Shown in pieces: positions 7,260-14,374 of a DNA stretch of 14,643 bases. The DNA is taken from NCBI RefSeq assembly GCF_022780145.1, contig NZ_JALEXO010000043.1:1-14643 (forward strand), given 5' to 3'. The stretch is from Intestinibacter sp. (GTDB lineage Bacteria > Bacillota > Clostridia > Peptostreptococcales > Peptostreptococcaceae). The translations under genes were made by a program, and so were the position numbers. Numbering within the stretch: the stretch's first letter is position 1; the number at the start of each line of letters is the position of its first letter. Under the pieces are notes generated by a model. It was given only the letters and a program-made list of their open reading frames with translations. It had not been told where the DNA came from and searched no databases.

Positions 7260-8864
7260 TTACACATCGTAAGAATAGTCTGCTATATTTTTACAGTGGT
7301 CAGATACCCTCTCTAGATTAGTCAATATATCGAAATAAATTACACCGGCATCTACTGTACATCTGCCTTCATTTAATCTTTGTAGATGGTGATTTCTATA
7401 TCCAAGCTCTAGTAAATCGACTTGTTTTTCATTTTCGTGAACTCTTTTTCTAAGCTCTAGATTTACTTCATCTAAGCACTCCATAGAATCTTTAAAATTG
7501 CCCGCTGCTAAAGTATATATTTCTCTTATTTCATTTTGTGCGTGTTCTGAGAAACTCAACTTATCGCTAACTAAGTTCTTTCCTAATTCAGCTATATTTT
7601 CTCCATGGTCTGATATTCTCTCGATATCAGTAACTGCGTATATTAAATTTGTGACTTTATTACGCTCATCTTCATTTAAAGGCACTTTAGATAATTTCAC
7701 CAAGAAACTTAGCACTTGCTTTTGAATTTCATTTACTTTTGCTTCCATCTCAAAAGTCTTATTTAATTCATCTTCTGAATAATTAAGTACTCCATTTACT
7801 GCGTATTCTAGAGATTTTGATGCATACTCAGCCATTTCTTTAACTTCTAAAACTGCATTACCTACAGCTATACTTGGTGTTTCTATCATTCTTTCATCTA
7901 TGTACTTAACTTCAGAAGCTTCTTCTTCCTCTTCAGTAACTGGTATTAATCTTAAAACAAATTTTACTATATATTTTGAGAATGGTAAAAGTATTATAAC
8001 ATTTACAATATTGAATAAAGTATGGGCATTAGCTATTTGTCTAGCTATATTATTTGGATCTAAATAAGATACTACCATACTTATCGGTTTAGTAAATACT
8101 ACTATAAATAATATAGTTCCTATTACATTGAAAGTTAAATGCATAAACGCAGCCCTCTTTGCATTCTTAGATGCACCTAAACTAGATAAAAGTGAAGTAA
8201 CACAAGTACCGATATTATCTCCATATAATATAGGTAAAGCTGCACTCAATGGAAGTATCCCTTGTGAAGCCAATGCTATTAGCATACCCATAGATGCACT
8301 AGATGATTGAACTATACCTGTAATTAAAAATCCAGCAAGTATTCCTAATAAAGGATGAGAACCTACATATATAAGCGCGTCTCTGAACTGTGGTAAATCA
8401 GCTAATGGACTTACAGCCTCCTTCATAAATTCCATACCTGTAAACAACATACCAAATCCCAATAATATCTCTGCATATTGCTTTTGCTTTTGATTTTTAG
8501 CTGCTAAATATATGATTATACCTATACCCAATGCTATAGGCGCTATGTCCTCTAAGCTAAATGATACTAGCTGTGCTGTAACAGTTGTACCTATATTAGC
8601 ACCCATTATTACACCTATTGCTTGAGATAATGTCATTATCCCGGCATTTACGAAACCTACAACCATTACGGTTGTGGCACTTGAGCTCTGTATTATACCT
8701 GTTACTACAGTACCTACTAAAACTCCCATGACTACATTGCTTGTTAAAAATCCTATTATTTTCTTTAATTGATCTCCTGCACATTTTTGAAGGCCGTCAC
8801 CCATCATATTCATACCGTATAAGAATAATCCTAGGCCGCCTAATAGACTAATTGCAATTCCCAC
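7260..8864 (-). CDS. Na+/phosphate cotransporter family protein with C-terminal PhoU domain
   Basis: Inner-membrane importer that couples inorganic phosphate uptake to the Na+ gradient (NptA/YjbB-like branch). The 534 residues hold two inverted Na/Pi repeats with their signatures: QSSSATT (59-65) with GANIGTTVT (88-96), and QSSSAS (186-191) with GDNIGTCVT (215-223). From about 335 to the end is a helical PhoU-like domain (VYAVTDIERISDHGENIAELG-type motif repeated as LTNLERVSDHCKNIADY), which in this family probably senses or limits transport. The start is GTG at 8864, seven bases after AAGGAGG. It is monocistronic, with its own terminator. Upstream is a phased TTAA array resembling a Pho box, consistent with induction by phosphate starvation. 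Transport in the export direction is also reported for relatives. Confidence 0.92.
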   Translation of the reverse strand: MGIAISLLGGLGLFLYGMNMMGDGLQKCAGDQLKKIIGFLTSNVVMGVLVGTVVTGIIQSSSATTVMVVGFVNAGIMTLSQAIGVIMGANIGTTVTAQLVSFSLEDIAPIALGIGIIIYLAAKNQKQKQYAEILLGFGMLFTGMEFMKEAVSPLADLPQFRDALIYVGSHPLLGILAGFLITGIVQSSSASMGMLIALASQGILPLSAALPILYGDNIGTCVTSLLSSLGASKNAKRAAFMHLTFNVIGTILFIVVFTKPISMVVSYLDPNNIARQIANAHTLFNIVNVIILLPFSKYIVKFVLRLIPVTEEEEEASEVKYIDERMIETPSIAVGNAVLEVKEMAEYASKSLEYAVNGVLNYSEDELNKTFEMEAKVNEIQKQVLSFLVKLSKVPLNEDERNKVTNLIYAVTDIERISDHGENIAELGKNLVSDKLSFSEHAQNEIREIYTLAAGNFKDSMECLDEVNLELRKRVHENEKQVDLLELGYRNHHLQRLNEGRCTVDAGVIYFDILTNLERVSDHCKNIADYSYDV

Positions 8865-8903
8865 GTTTGCTCCTCCTTAAGACTTATAAATTAATTCTAT
8901 TAA

Positions 8904-8909
8904 ATAATA
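8904..8909 (-). promoter_or_regulatory. Candidate -10 element of the phosphate symporter promoter
   Basis: TATTAT on the minus strand lies about 40 bases before the GTG start. The hexamer 17 bases upstream (GCCATT) is a poor -35, as expected for an activator-dependent promoter; alternatives exist in this AT-rich stretch. Confidence 0.4.
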
Positions 8910-8910
8910 C

Positions 8911-8929
8911 ATTAAAATGCGATTTTAAT
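8911..8929. repeat. 8-bp inverted repeat between -10 and Pho-box-like array
   Basis: ATTAAAAT-GCG-ATTTTAAT is a perfect 8+3+8 hyphenated palindrome covering the expected -35 region of the symporter promoter. It could be a regulator site or a small hairpin. Confidence 0.5.
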
Positions 8930-8942
8930 GGCTAAATAAATG

Positions 8943-8997
8943 TTAATTCAATCTTAAGATTACGTTAAATATTAAGTTCATATTAACACCGAATTAA
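8943..8997. promoter_or_regulatory. Pho-box-like array: six TTAA cores in 11-bp phase
   Basis: TTAA cores start at 8943, 8954, 8965, 8972, 8983 and 8994: two triplets with exact 11-bp steps, separated by 7. PhoP/PhoB regulators bind direct TTAACA-like repeats with an 11-bp period. On the minus strand the gene-proximal triplet reads TTAACG, TTAAGA, TTAACA. The array lies directly upstream of the phosphate symporter promoter. No PhoP/PhoR gene is in the window. Confidence 0.6.
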
Positions 8998-9004
8998 ATT
9001 CACA

Positions 9005-9061
9005 TAAAAAAGGTATATAAAATGATAATTTTTTGTAAAATTTATCAATCTATATACCTTT
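9005..9061 (-). terminator. Intrinsic terminator of fbp
   Basis: On the minus strand an outer 11-bp stem (9051-9061 with 9009-9019, AAAGGTATATA/TATATACCTTT) plus an inner TGATAA/TTATCA pairing runs into T residues, 35 bases after the fbp stop. Confidence 0.82.
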
Positions 9062-9095
9062 ATTCTTAACATATTTTTTCTAAATTATTCTATTA

Positions 9096-11069
9096 TTATT
9101 TTTCCTTGATTAAACCTTTCTTATACGCCATAACCAGCATCTTCAGGTCGTTTATTTCTTCCTGCATTTTTTCTCCATCAAGTGTATCTCTCACATACAT
9201 TCTACGCGCTATATCCTCTACTACTACTGAAGTTGACAGTATGTCGCTTTCCTTTTTAATAGCATCCTCTGCTGAAGAGAATGGTTCATGCGCAACTAGT
9301 TGAAGAGTATATGAGTTGTAAATTAAAGTATATCCAGCTATACCAGTTTTTCCTTGGTATGCTCTAGAAAATCCTCCATCTATAACTAGGATTTTTCCAC
9401 CTGCTTTTATTGGACTTTCTCCCTTTTTGCTTTCAACTGGAACGTGACCTGTTATAATATGTGATTGCTCGTAGTCAAGTCCAAACTCGTCGAAAATCTT
9501 GTTGCATATCTCTTCATTTTCTCTCAATGTGTAGTATGGATTTTTATTTTCAACATGTGTCTTCTTATCTGCAATAAAATATCTCTCATATGTAGTCATA
9601 TCGTCTTTTCCAAATAGAGAAGAACATTTCCCTGTCCATAGATACCACATCATATCCATACCGAATTGTTTTTCAGGACCATCTTTATAGAAATATCCTT
9701 TTCTAGCGTAAGAATCCATTTGATCCATCAATTCTCGACCTTTATATTCTTTACCCTTTATCTTCATAGACATAAAATCGCCTTTTTCATCAAGTGGAAT
9801 ACATCCATGAACTAGTAGATTTTTATTTGCAATTAAATATATACTTCCTTTAGAGAATAAGAAAGAAACGTGTTTTTGTAATTTTTCACTGCCTTTAAAT
9901 GAAGCTACTAGCTTGTCCATAAGAGCTTGTTCTTCTTTAGTCAGTTTATATGGAGATTTAGGATCTATAGTTGGGAAGTTTGTATCTCTTAATTTATATT
10001 CTTTTCCTTTTAATGTTATAGTTCCTGTTTCATAGTTTACTTTGTCTAAAAGAAGTCTATGCTTCATATCGAATTCAGGGTTGTTGTTTATTACCTCTGC
10101 TTCTAACTTAAATTGTATAATACTAATAGCCTTGTGCATTTTTGCGATTAATGATTTTTCCTTTGTTGAGACCTCTCCTTCTCCTACCTTAGGCATAAAT
10201 TCAGTACATGGATCGTCTTTATAAGCTTCTAATGCAAATGTAGCTAGAGGAAGTAGGTTTATTCCGTAGATATCTTCAACTATATCTAGATTTGCATATC
10301 TTGAAGATATTCTGACTGCATTTGCTATACATACCTTTTGACCTGCTGCTGCACCCATCCATAAGATATCGTGGTTTCCCCATTGTATATCTACATTGTA
10401 GTGATTCATCAATGTGTCCATTATAATATCAGGTCTTGGGCCTCTATCGTAGACGTCTCCTACTATATGTAATCTATCTACAACTAGCTTTTGGATAACC
10501 TTTGATAAAGCTATTATAAATTCCCTAGATCTATCTATTTCAATTATAGTTTCTATTATGCTCTTATAATACCCCTCTTTATGTGGGCTGTTTTGATCTG
10601 GATGTAATAATTCTTCAATTATATATTTGAAATCATCAGGAAGAAATTTTCTAACTTTAGATCTTGTATATTTACTAGACGCATATCTACAAAGCTCTAT
10701 AAGTCTGTGAATAGTTATTCTATAAAAATCTTCTAAATCTTCCTCTTCTTTGACAAGCAAATCTAACTTTTGTTCTGGATAATAAACTATTGTAGCTAAT
10801 TTTTTTCTTTCAGCTTCAGAGACTATATTTCCAAATAGCTCTTCTATCTTTCTCTTTATAACACCAGACCCATTTCTAAGTACATGTACAAATGGTTCGT
10901 ATTCGCCGTGTAAATCTGATAGGAAATGTTCTGTCCCCTTTGGAAGGCTAAGTATTGCTTCTAAATTTATTATTTCTGCACTGGCACTAGAAATACTTGG
11001 ATACTGTTTAGATAGTAATTTTAAATACTTAAGTTGGCTTTCTAAATATTCATCAGATATATTTTTCAT
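9096..11069 (-). CDS. fbp: Fructose-1,6-bisphosphatase, class III
   Basis: Hydrolyses fructose 1,6-bisphosphate to fructose 6-phosphate, the committing step of gluconeogenesis, in the cytoplasm. The 657-residue length and the metallophosphoesterase motifs mark the class III enzyme of Firmicutes (the B. subtilis type), unrelated to class I or II. Visible motifs are SDLHGEYEPF (51-60), GDVYDRGPRPD (204-214) and WGNHD (230-234), with late metal-binding HIITGHVPV and KILVIDGGFSRAYQ. An uninterrupted frame and AGGAGG nine bases before the ATG support the start. The gene stands alone with an extended -10 promoter upstream and a hairpin terminator downstream. Its neighbours (phosphate symporter, aminopeptidase) share no pathway with it, so no operon function is implied. 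Confidence 0.96.
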   Translation of the reverse strand: MKNISDEYLESQLKYLKLLSKQYPSISSASAEIINLEAILSLPKGTEHFLSDLHGEYEPFVHVLRNGSGVIKRKIEELFGNIVSEAERKKLATIVYYPEQKLDLLVKEEEDLEDFYRITIHRLIELCRYASSKYTRSKVRKFLPDDFKYIIEELLHPDQNSPHKEGYYKSIIETIIEIDRSREFIIALSKVIQKLVVDRLHIVGDVYDRGPRPDIIMDTLMNHYNVDIQWGNHDILWMGAAAGQKVCIANAVRISSRYANLDIVEDIYGINLLPLATFALEAYKDDPCTEFMPKVGEGEVSTKEKSLIAKMHKAISIIQFKLEAEVINNNPEFDMKHRLLLDKVNYETGTITLKGKEYKLRDTNFPTIDPKSPYKLTKEEQALMDKLVASFKGSEKLQKHVSFLFSKGSIYLIANKNLLVHGCIPLDEKGDFMSMKIKGKEYKGRELMDQMDSYARKGYFYKDGPEKQFGMDMMWYLWTGKCSSLFGKDDMTTYERYFIADKKTHVENKNPYYTLRENEEICNKIFDEFGLDYEQSHIITGHVPVESKKGESPIKAGGKILVIDGGFSRAYQGKTGIAGYTLIYNSYTLQLVAHEPFSSAEDAIKKESDILSTSVVVEDIARRMYVRDTLDGEKMQEEINDLKMLVMAYKKGLIKEK

Positions 11070-11131
11070 ATTAATATTCCTCCTAATATATTTTTCACGA
11101 TTTAATTTTATTGGTCTAAATCCTTATATAA

Positions 11132-11140
11132 ATTATAGCA
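11132..11140 (-). promoter_or_regulatory. Extended -10 promoter of fbp
   Basis: TGCTATAAT on the minus strand is a full extended -10 (TGN plus consensus TATAAT), about 63 bases before the fbp ATG. The hexamer at -35 spacing (CCGAAA) is poor, which extended -10 promoters tolerate. Confidence 0.7.
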
Positions 11141-11290
11141 TACTCTTTATGTTTTTTCGGCTTAATAATGTATATTTTTTAATTATTTATGTCCTATTAT
11201 TTATCTTTTTATAGACTTTTTAGTCATTTTTCATACTATAATAAATACTTTTAATTTTAATTAATTTTCTTATAAAAAAAATACTTTTTC

Positions 11291-11319
11291 TTGCATTATG
11301 AATGAATTTAATATACAAT
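11291..11319 (+). promoter_or_regulatory. Orphan plus-strand promoter-like sequence
   Basis: TTGCAT (11291-11296), a 17-base spacer and TACAAT (11314-11319) resemble a sigma-A promoter reading away from fbp into non-coding DNA that ends at the strong inverted repeat at 11425-11481. In DNA this AT-rich, chance matches are common. Confidence 0.25.
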
Positions 11320-11395
11320 ATATTTATAAAAATTATAAAAATATTGTAAATTTTTAGATAATTTTAAGTAGCATTCCCTATAATTTTAAATATAT

Positions 11396-11420
11396 AATTA
11401 AACATTGTAATTAACATTGT
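11396..11420. repeat. Short tandem repeat AATTA(A)ACATTGT x2
   Basis: AATTAAACATTGT (11396-11408) is followed directly by AATTAACATTGT (11409-11420), differing by one A. It lies just beyond the aminopeptidase terminator. No function is assigned. Confidence 0.6.
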
Positions 11421-11424
11421 GCAT

Positions 11425-11481
11425 GCAAAATAGCCATAAGTTATTATAGATCCCCTTCTAATATTCTTATGGCTATTTTGC
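11425..11481. terminator. 16-bp inverted-repeat terminator downstream of the aminopeptidase gene
   Basis: GCAAAATAGCCATAAG (11425-11440) pairs perfectly with 11466-11481 around a 25-base loop, starting 9 bases after the aminopeptidase stop (read on the minus strand). The 3' arm carries the TTTT and little T-tract follows, so it may act as terminator, 3' stabiliser or both. Confidence 0.7.
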
Positions 11482-11490
11482 TGTATTTAA

Positions 11491-13281
11491 TTATATAGCT
11501 CTAGTATATTCTTTTAACCATTTTACTTCTTCTTCATCTAAGTAAGGTGATATTTTTTCGAAAACCTCTCTATGGTAATTGTTTAAAAATTCTTTTTCTG
11601 ATTTATCCATATAATCTGGATCTACACCATCTAAATCTATAGGTGAAAAAGTTATAGTTTCAAATTCCATAAATTGGTCTGATCCGATTTTTTGAGCCTT
11701 TTTGCACAATAATTCGTTTTCAATTCTTATACCGTGTTTTCCTTCTATATATACTCCTGGCTCGTTAGTCGTGATCATGCCTTCTTCTAAAACGCATGAA
11801 TCATTTCTCTCAGGTACTACCTTCCATCTAAATCCATTTGGACCCTCGTGCACATTTAACACAAATCCTACACCGTGACCTGTACCGCATTTGTAGTCTA
11901 TACCTATATCCCATAGTGGACCTCTAGCCAATATATCCAAATTTATACCTCTGCATCCATATAAAAATTTAGCCTTAGATAAACGTATCATACCTCTTAA
12001 GGTAGAAGTATAATGTAGTTTTTCCTCCTCAGTTATATCTCCTAATATATATGTTCTAGTTATATCTGTAGTCCCTGTAAAATACTGACCTCCAGAATCT
12101 ACAAGAAGCATTCCCTCTGGCTTTAATTCGCAGTCGCTTTCTTCTGTTGCGCTGTAGTGCATCATAGCAGCGTGATCTTTATATGCTGATATAGTATCAA
12201 AGCTCAAATCAAAGCAAGATTCTTCTTCTCTTCTAAGCTCCTCTAATTTATCAGAAGCGCTTATCTCTGTTATTTTCATCTTTCCTACATTAGTCTTTAA
12301 CCAGTACATAAATTTAGTCATCGCAACACCATCTTTTATATGACATTTTCTCAAGTTTTCTAATTCAACCTCATTTTTTACTGATTTGAAAATAAATGTA
12401 GGGTTTTGTTCATTTATTATTTTTACATCAGAAGGTATATTTTTATATATGTTGTAGTTCACTTTAGCTTCGTCTAATAAAACTGTTTCATTTTCTTTTA
12501 TTTCTTTGACAAAATCGTATATTTCAAAATAATCTCTGATTTCTACACCTATTTTATCAAAGCTTTCTTTTATATCTTGATTTAATTTATTTTCATCTAC
12601 AAAATAGTAAACTTTATCTAAAGTCATAACTACACTAGATATAACTACAGGATTATACGCTATATCATTACCTCTTATATTTAACAGCCATGCTATATCG
12701 TCTAGAGAATTTAATATATGCACAGTTGCATTTTTCTTTTTCATTTCTTCTCTAACTCTAGATAATTTGTCCTCTGCACTTTCCCCAGCGTATTTTATAT
12801 CTAGTAAAAATGCCTTTTCACTAGGCATAGCTGGTCTATCCTCCCAAAGCTCATCTACTAAATCGTATTCGTAGACTATTTTTATACCTTTTTCGCCGTA
12901 TTTCTTTTCGTAATTATTTCCCTCCTTAGCACTTATAACTCTTCCGTCAAATGCAAGGGTATCTCCTTTTTTCAACACTTCATCTAAATACTCTTCAACA
13001 GTTAAGACACCTTCTTCACCCATCTTAAATAGCTTTATTGTAGAATCCTTTAATTGGTTTTCTGCCTGTATAAAATATCTTCCATCTGTCCAAAGTCCAG
13101 CATCATCTAAAGTTACAACTACAGTTCCTGCTGAACCTGTAAATCCTGATATAAATTTTCTACATTTAAAATAATCCCCTACATATTCACTTTGGTGAAA
13201 ATCAGCTGAAGGTATTATATAAGCGAAAATCCCCTTGTCCTTCATAGATTTTCTTAGTTTTTCTAATCTATCTACTACCAT
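11491..13281 (-). CDS. M24 family Xaa-Pro aminopeptidase (aminopeptidase P, long three-domain form)
   Basis: Cytoplasmic dinuclear-metal peptidase that removes the N-terminal residue before proline. The roughly 600-residue three-domain layout matches the XPNPEP1-like long form, not the 440-residue E. coli PepP: two creatinase-like N-terminal domains (to about 300), the pita-bread catalytic domain (about 305-535) and a C-terminal extension. All five metal ligands are visible (numbering from the upstream ATG): D397 in LLVDSGG, D408 in TTDITRTY, H471 in GTGHGVG, E509 in TTNEPG and E523 in RIENE. The ATG at 13287 sits one base from the ribosome site. The ATG at 13281 has AAGAGG seven bases upstream and is preferred (596 residues). 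The gene is monocistronic, divergent from the DUF3267-type gene, with its own terminator. Confidence 0.94.
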   Translation of the reverse strand: MVVDRLEKLRKSMKDKGIFAYIIPSADFHQSEYVGDYFKCRKFISGFTGSAGTVVVTLDDAGLWTDGRYFIQAENQLKDSTIKLFKMGEEGVLTVEEYLDEVLKKGDTLAFDGRVISAKEGNNYEKKYGEKGIKIVYEYDLVDELWEDRPAMPSEKAFLLDIKYAGESAEDKLSRVREEMKKKNATVHILNSLDDIAWLLNIRGNDIAYNPVVISSVVMTLDKVYYFVDENKLNQDIKESFDKIGVEIRDYFEIYDFVKEIKENETVLLDEAKVNYNIYKNIPSDVKIINEQNPTFIFKSVKNEVELENLRKCHIKDGVAMTKFMYWLKTNVGKMKITEISASDKLEELRREEESCFDLSFDTISAYKDHAAMMHYSATEESDCELKPEGMLLVDSGGQYFTGTTDITRTYILGDITEEEKLHYTSTLRGMIRLSKAKFLYGCRGINLDILARGPLWDIGIDYKCGTGHGVGFVLNVHEGPNGFRWKVVPERNDSCVLEEGMITTNEPGVYIEGKHGIRIENELLCKKAQKIGSDQFMEFETITFSPIDLDGVDPDYMDKSEKEFLNNYHREVFEKISPYLDEEEVKWLKEYTRAI

Positions 13282-13324
13282 TGTCATACCTCTTTTCTTG
13301 TTTAATCTACTTTGTCACTCTTTT

Positions 13325-13353
13325 ATCTTAATACTCCTTACTAAACTTTACAA
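13325..13353 (-). promoter_or_regulatory. Candidate promoter of the Xaa-Pro aminopeptidase gene
   Basis: On the minus strand TTGTAA (13348-13353), a 17-base spacer and TAAGAT (13325-13330) stand about 44 bases before the preferred ATG. The match is reasonable but not perfect. Confidence 0.5.
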
Positions 13354-13446
13354 CTTCCTTACAATTTTTGTATTTATATTGATATTTTAATATATAAGAA
13401 ATATTATTAAAAGGTAAAAAATATACTAAAATTAACATTAGTTGAC

Positions 13447-13475
13447 TTGAACATCATTTTTTTATGGAATATAAT
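13447..13475 (+). promoter_or_regulatory. Sigma-A promoter of the DUF3267-type gene
   Basis: TTGAAC (13447-13452), exactly 17 bases, then consensus TATAAT (13470-13475), about 67 bases before the ATG at 13543. Confidence 0.82.
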
Positions 13476-13542
13476 CTATATATGAAAATTTTTATTTTAA
13501 AATATGCACTCTTTTATGCAGTTTTTAGAGGAGGGATATAAT

Positions 13543-14133
13543 ATGAAAATACAAAATAATCAATTTCTAGAAGACAACTCTAAACTAATATTAAAATTTG
13601 ACTACACAAATTGCTTTGACCTTATACACGAATGGCTTGATATTCCCTCTATAATCTCAAAGATATACAAAAAATTTTTTCACGTTATGTTTATTATTTT
13701 TGTAATAAGCATATTTTTTAGACCGTCTATTGAACTGGTTATTTTAAACTTAGGATTTGCAGTATTGTTTTTTTTAGTATTTATAGGAGTTCACCAATTT
13801 TTACATTTAATTGCAGCTTATATTATAGGATGTAAAAATGTAAAATTAGTAATACCAAAAGCTAACGTATTTTGTTACTGTGATAGAAGGGTATTTACCT
13901 CTAGCGAATATATATTTTTATCCATATTTCCATTTATAATAGTAACTATATGTAGTGTATTCTTAGCAATAAATTTTCCTGAATATATAGGGGCTACAGC
14001 TATTTTCAATATATTAAACGTGACTTTTTCAAATGGGGATATAGCTATAACTAATTACTTTTTAAAAAACCGAGATGTATATTTTTATTGCGAACAAGAT
14101 AAAAGTACTGCTTACTTATATAAAAAACTCTAG
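13543..14133 (+). CDS. DUF3267-type membrane protein, zincin-like with degenerate active site
   Basis: A 196-residue membrane protein of the putative zincin-peptidase family DUF3267. It has hydrophobic segments at roughly residues 46-82 and 124-165, a metal-motif position at 84-88 and the family's late GDI motif (165-167). Family members usually carry HExxH; here codons 13792-13806 read H-Q-F-L-H, so both histidines remain but the catalytic Glu is Gln. A metal-binding, non-proteolytic role is therefore likely. The frame continues upstream to an ATG at 13504, but GAGGAGGG stands seven bases before the ATG at 13543, which is chosen. The gene is single, with a good promoter upstream, and the stop codon lies inside the terminator stem. 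Substrate and partner are unknown. Confidence 0.82.
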   Translation: MKIQNNQFLEDNSKLILKFDYTNCFDLIHEWLDIPSIISKIYKKFFHVMFIIFVISIFFRPSIELVILNLGFAVLFFLVFIGVHQFLHLIAAYIIGCKNVKLVIPKANVFCYCDRRVFTSSEYIFLSIFPFIIVTICSVFLAINFPEYIGATAIFNILNVTFSNGDIAITNYFLKNRDVYFYCEQDKSTAYLYKKL

Positions 14134-14170
14134 CTAAATTGGGGAACCAAACGCTAGAGCCTTTTATTTA
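14122..14170. terminator. Bidirectional terminator between the DUF3267-type gene and the feo operon
   Basis: CTCTAGC (14128-14134) pairs with GCTAGAG (14153-14159), with an inner TTGG/CCAA pairing. The plus side continues as CCTTTTATTTATT, the minus side as a run of six T's. It includes the stop codon of the plus-strand gene and lies 17 bases from the stop of the minus-strand small gene, so it serves both converging transcripts. Confidence 0.85.
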
Positions 14171-14175
14171 TTAGG

Positions 14176-14355
14176 TTACTTTATTTTCTTTAAATCTTCT
14201 ACTATATTATCCATAGAATGGCAGTTACCTGCTGAAGAGCAACTACTACAACCACATCCACAACCGCCTTTTCCAGATTTTGTTTTTTTAATAAAACCAC
14301 CAATTGTCGCTACTACTATCAAAATAGCAACTATTGCAATTATATAATTAATCAT
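14176..14355 (-). CDS. FeoB-associated Cys-rich small membrane protein
   Basis: A 59-codon gene with a GGAG ribosome site eight bases before its ATG, 19 bases after the feoB stop. The protein has one N-terminal membrane helix (about residues 3-22, IIAIVAILIVVATIGG), a Lys-rich junction (KKTKSGK) and a Cys cluster GCGCGCSSCSSAGNCH (31-46). It matches the short FeoB-associated Cys-rich membrane proteins of Firmicutes, found next to ferrous-iron transporters. The cysteines would lie near the membrane, cytoplasmic if the N-terminus is outside, and could bind Fe2+ or an Fe-S cluster, though this has not been settled for the family. Co-transcription with feoB and a shared terminator are clear from spacing. 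Confidence 0.88.
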   Translation of the reverse strand: MINYIIAIVAILIVVATIGGFIKKTKSGKGGCGCGCSSCSSAGNCHSMDNIVEDLKKIK

Positions 14356-14374
14356 ATCGACATCTCCATTTTAT

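Larger units (their letters stand above)
11070..11490. other. Long AT-rich intergenic region between fbp and the aminopeptidase gene
   Basis: About 420 bases without a convincing gene. It holds the fbp ribosome site (11079-11084) and promoter near its left end, and the aminopeptidase terminator at its right end. In between are near-homopolymeric A/T stretches, a candidate plus-strand promoter (11291-11319) and a tandem 13/12-base repeat (11396-11420). A 20-codon plus frame at 11298-11357 has no ribosome site. Confidence 0.7.

Noticed and set aside
8596..8784. Minus-strand 62-codon frame inside the phosphate symporter
   Set aside because: It is an alternative frame of the same strand within the conserved QSSSATT region; its Cys/Arg/Asn-rich translation has no protein-like pattern.
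11213..11224. GACTTTTTAGTC short inverted repeat
   Set aside because: Four base pairs around a T run is expected by chance in this DNA; it has no placement relative to a gene or promoter that would support a function.
11298..11357. 20-codon plus-strand frame (ATG to TAG) between fbp and the aminopeptidase gene
   Set aside because: No ribosome binding site precedes it and the composition is what random AT-rich DNA gives.
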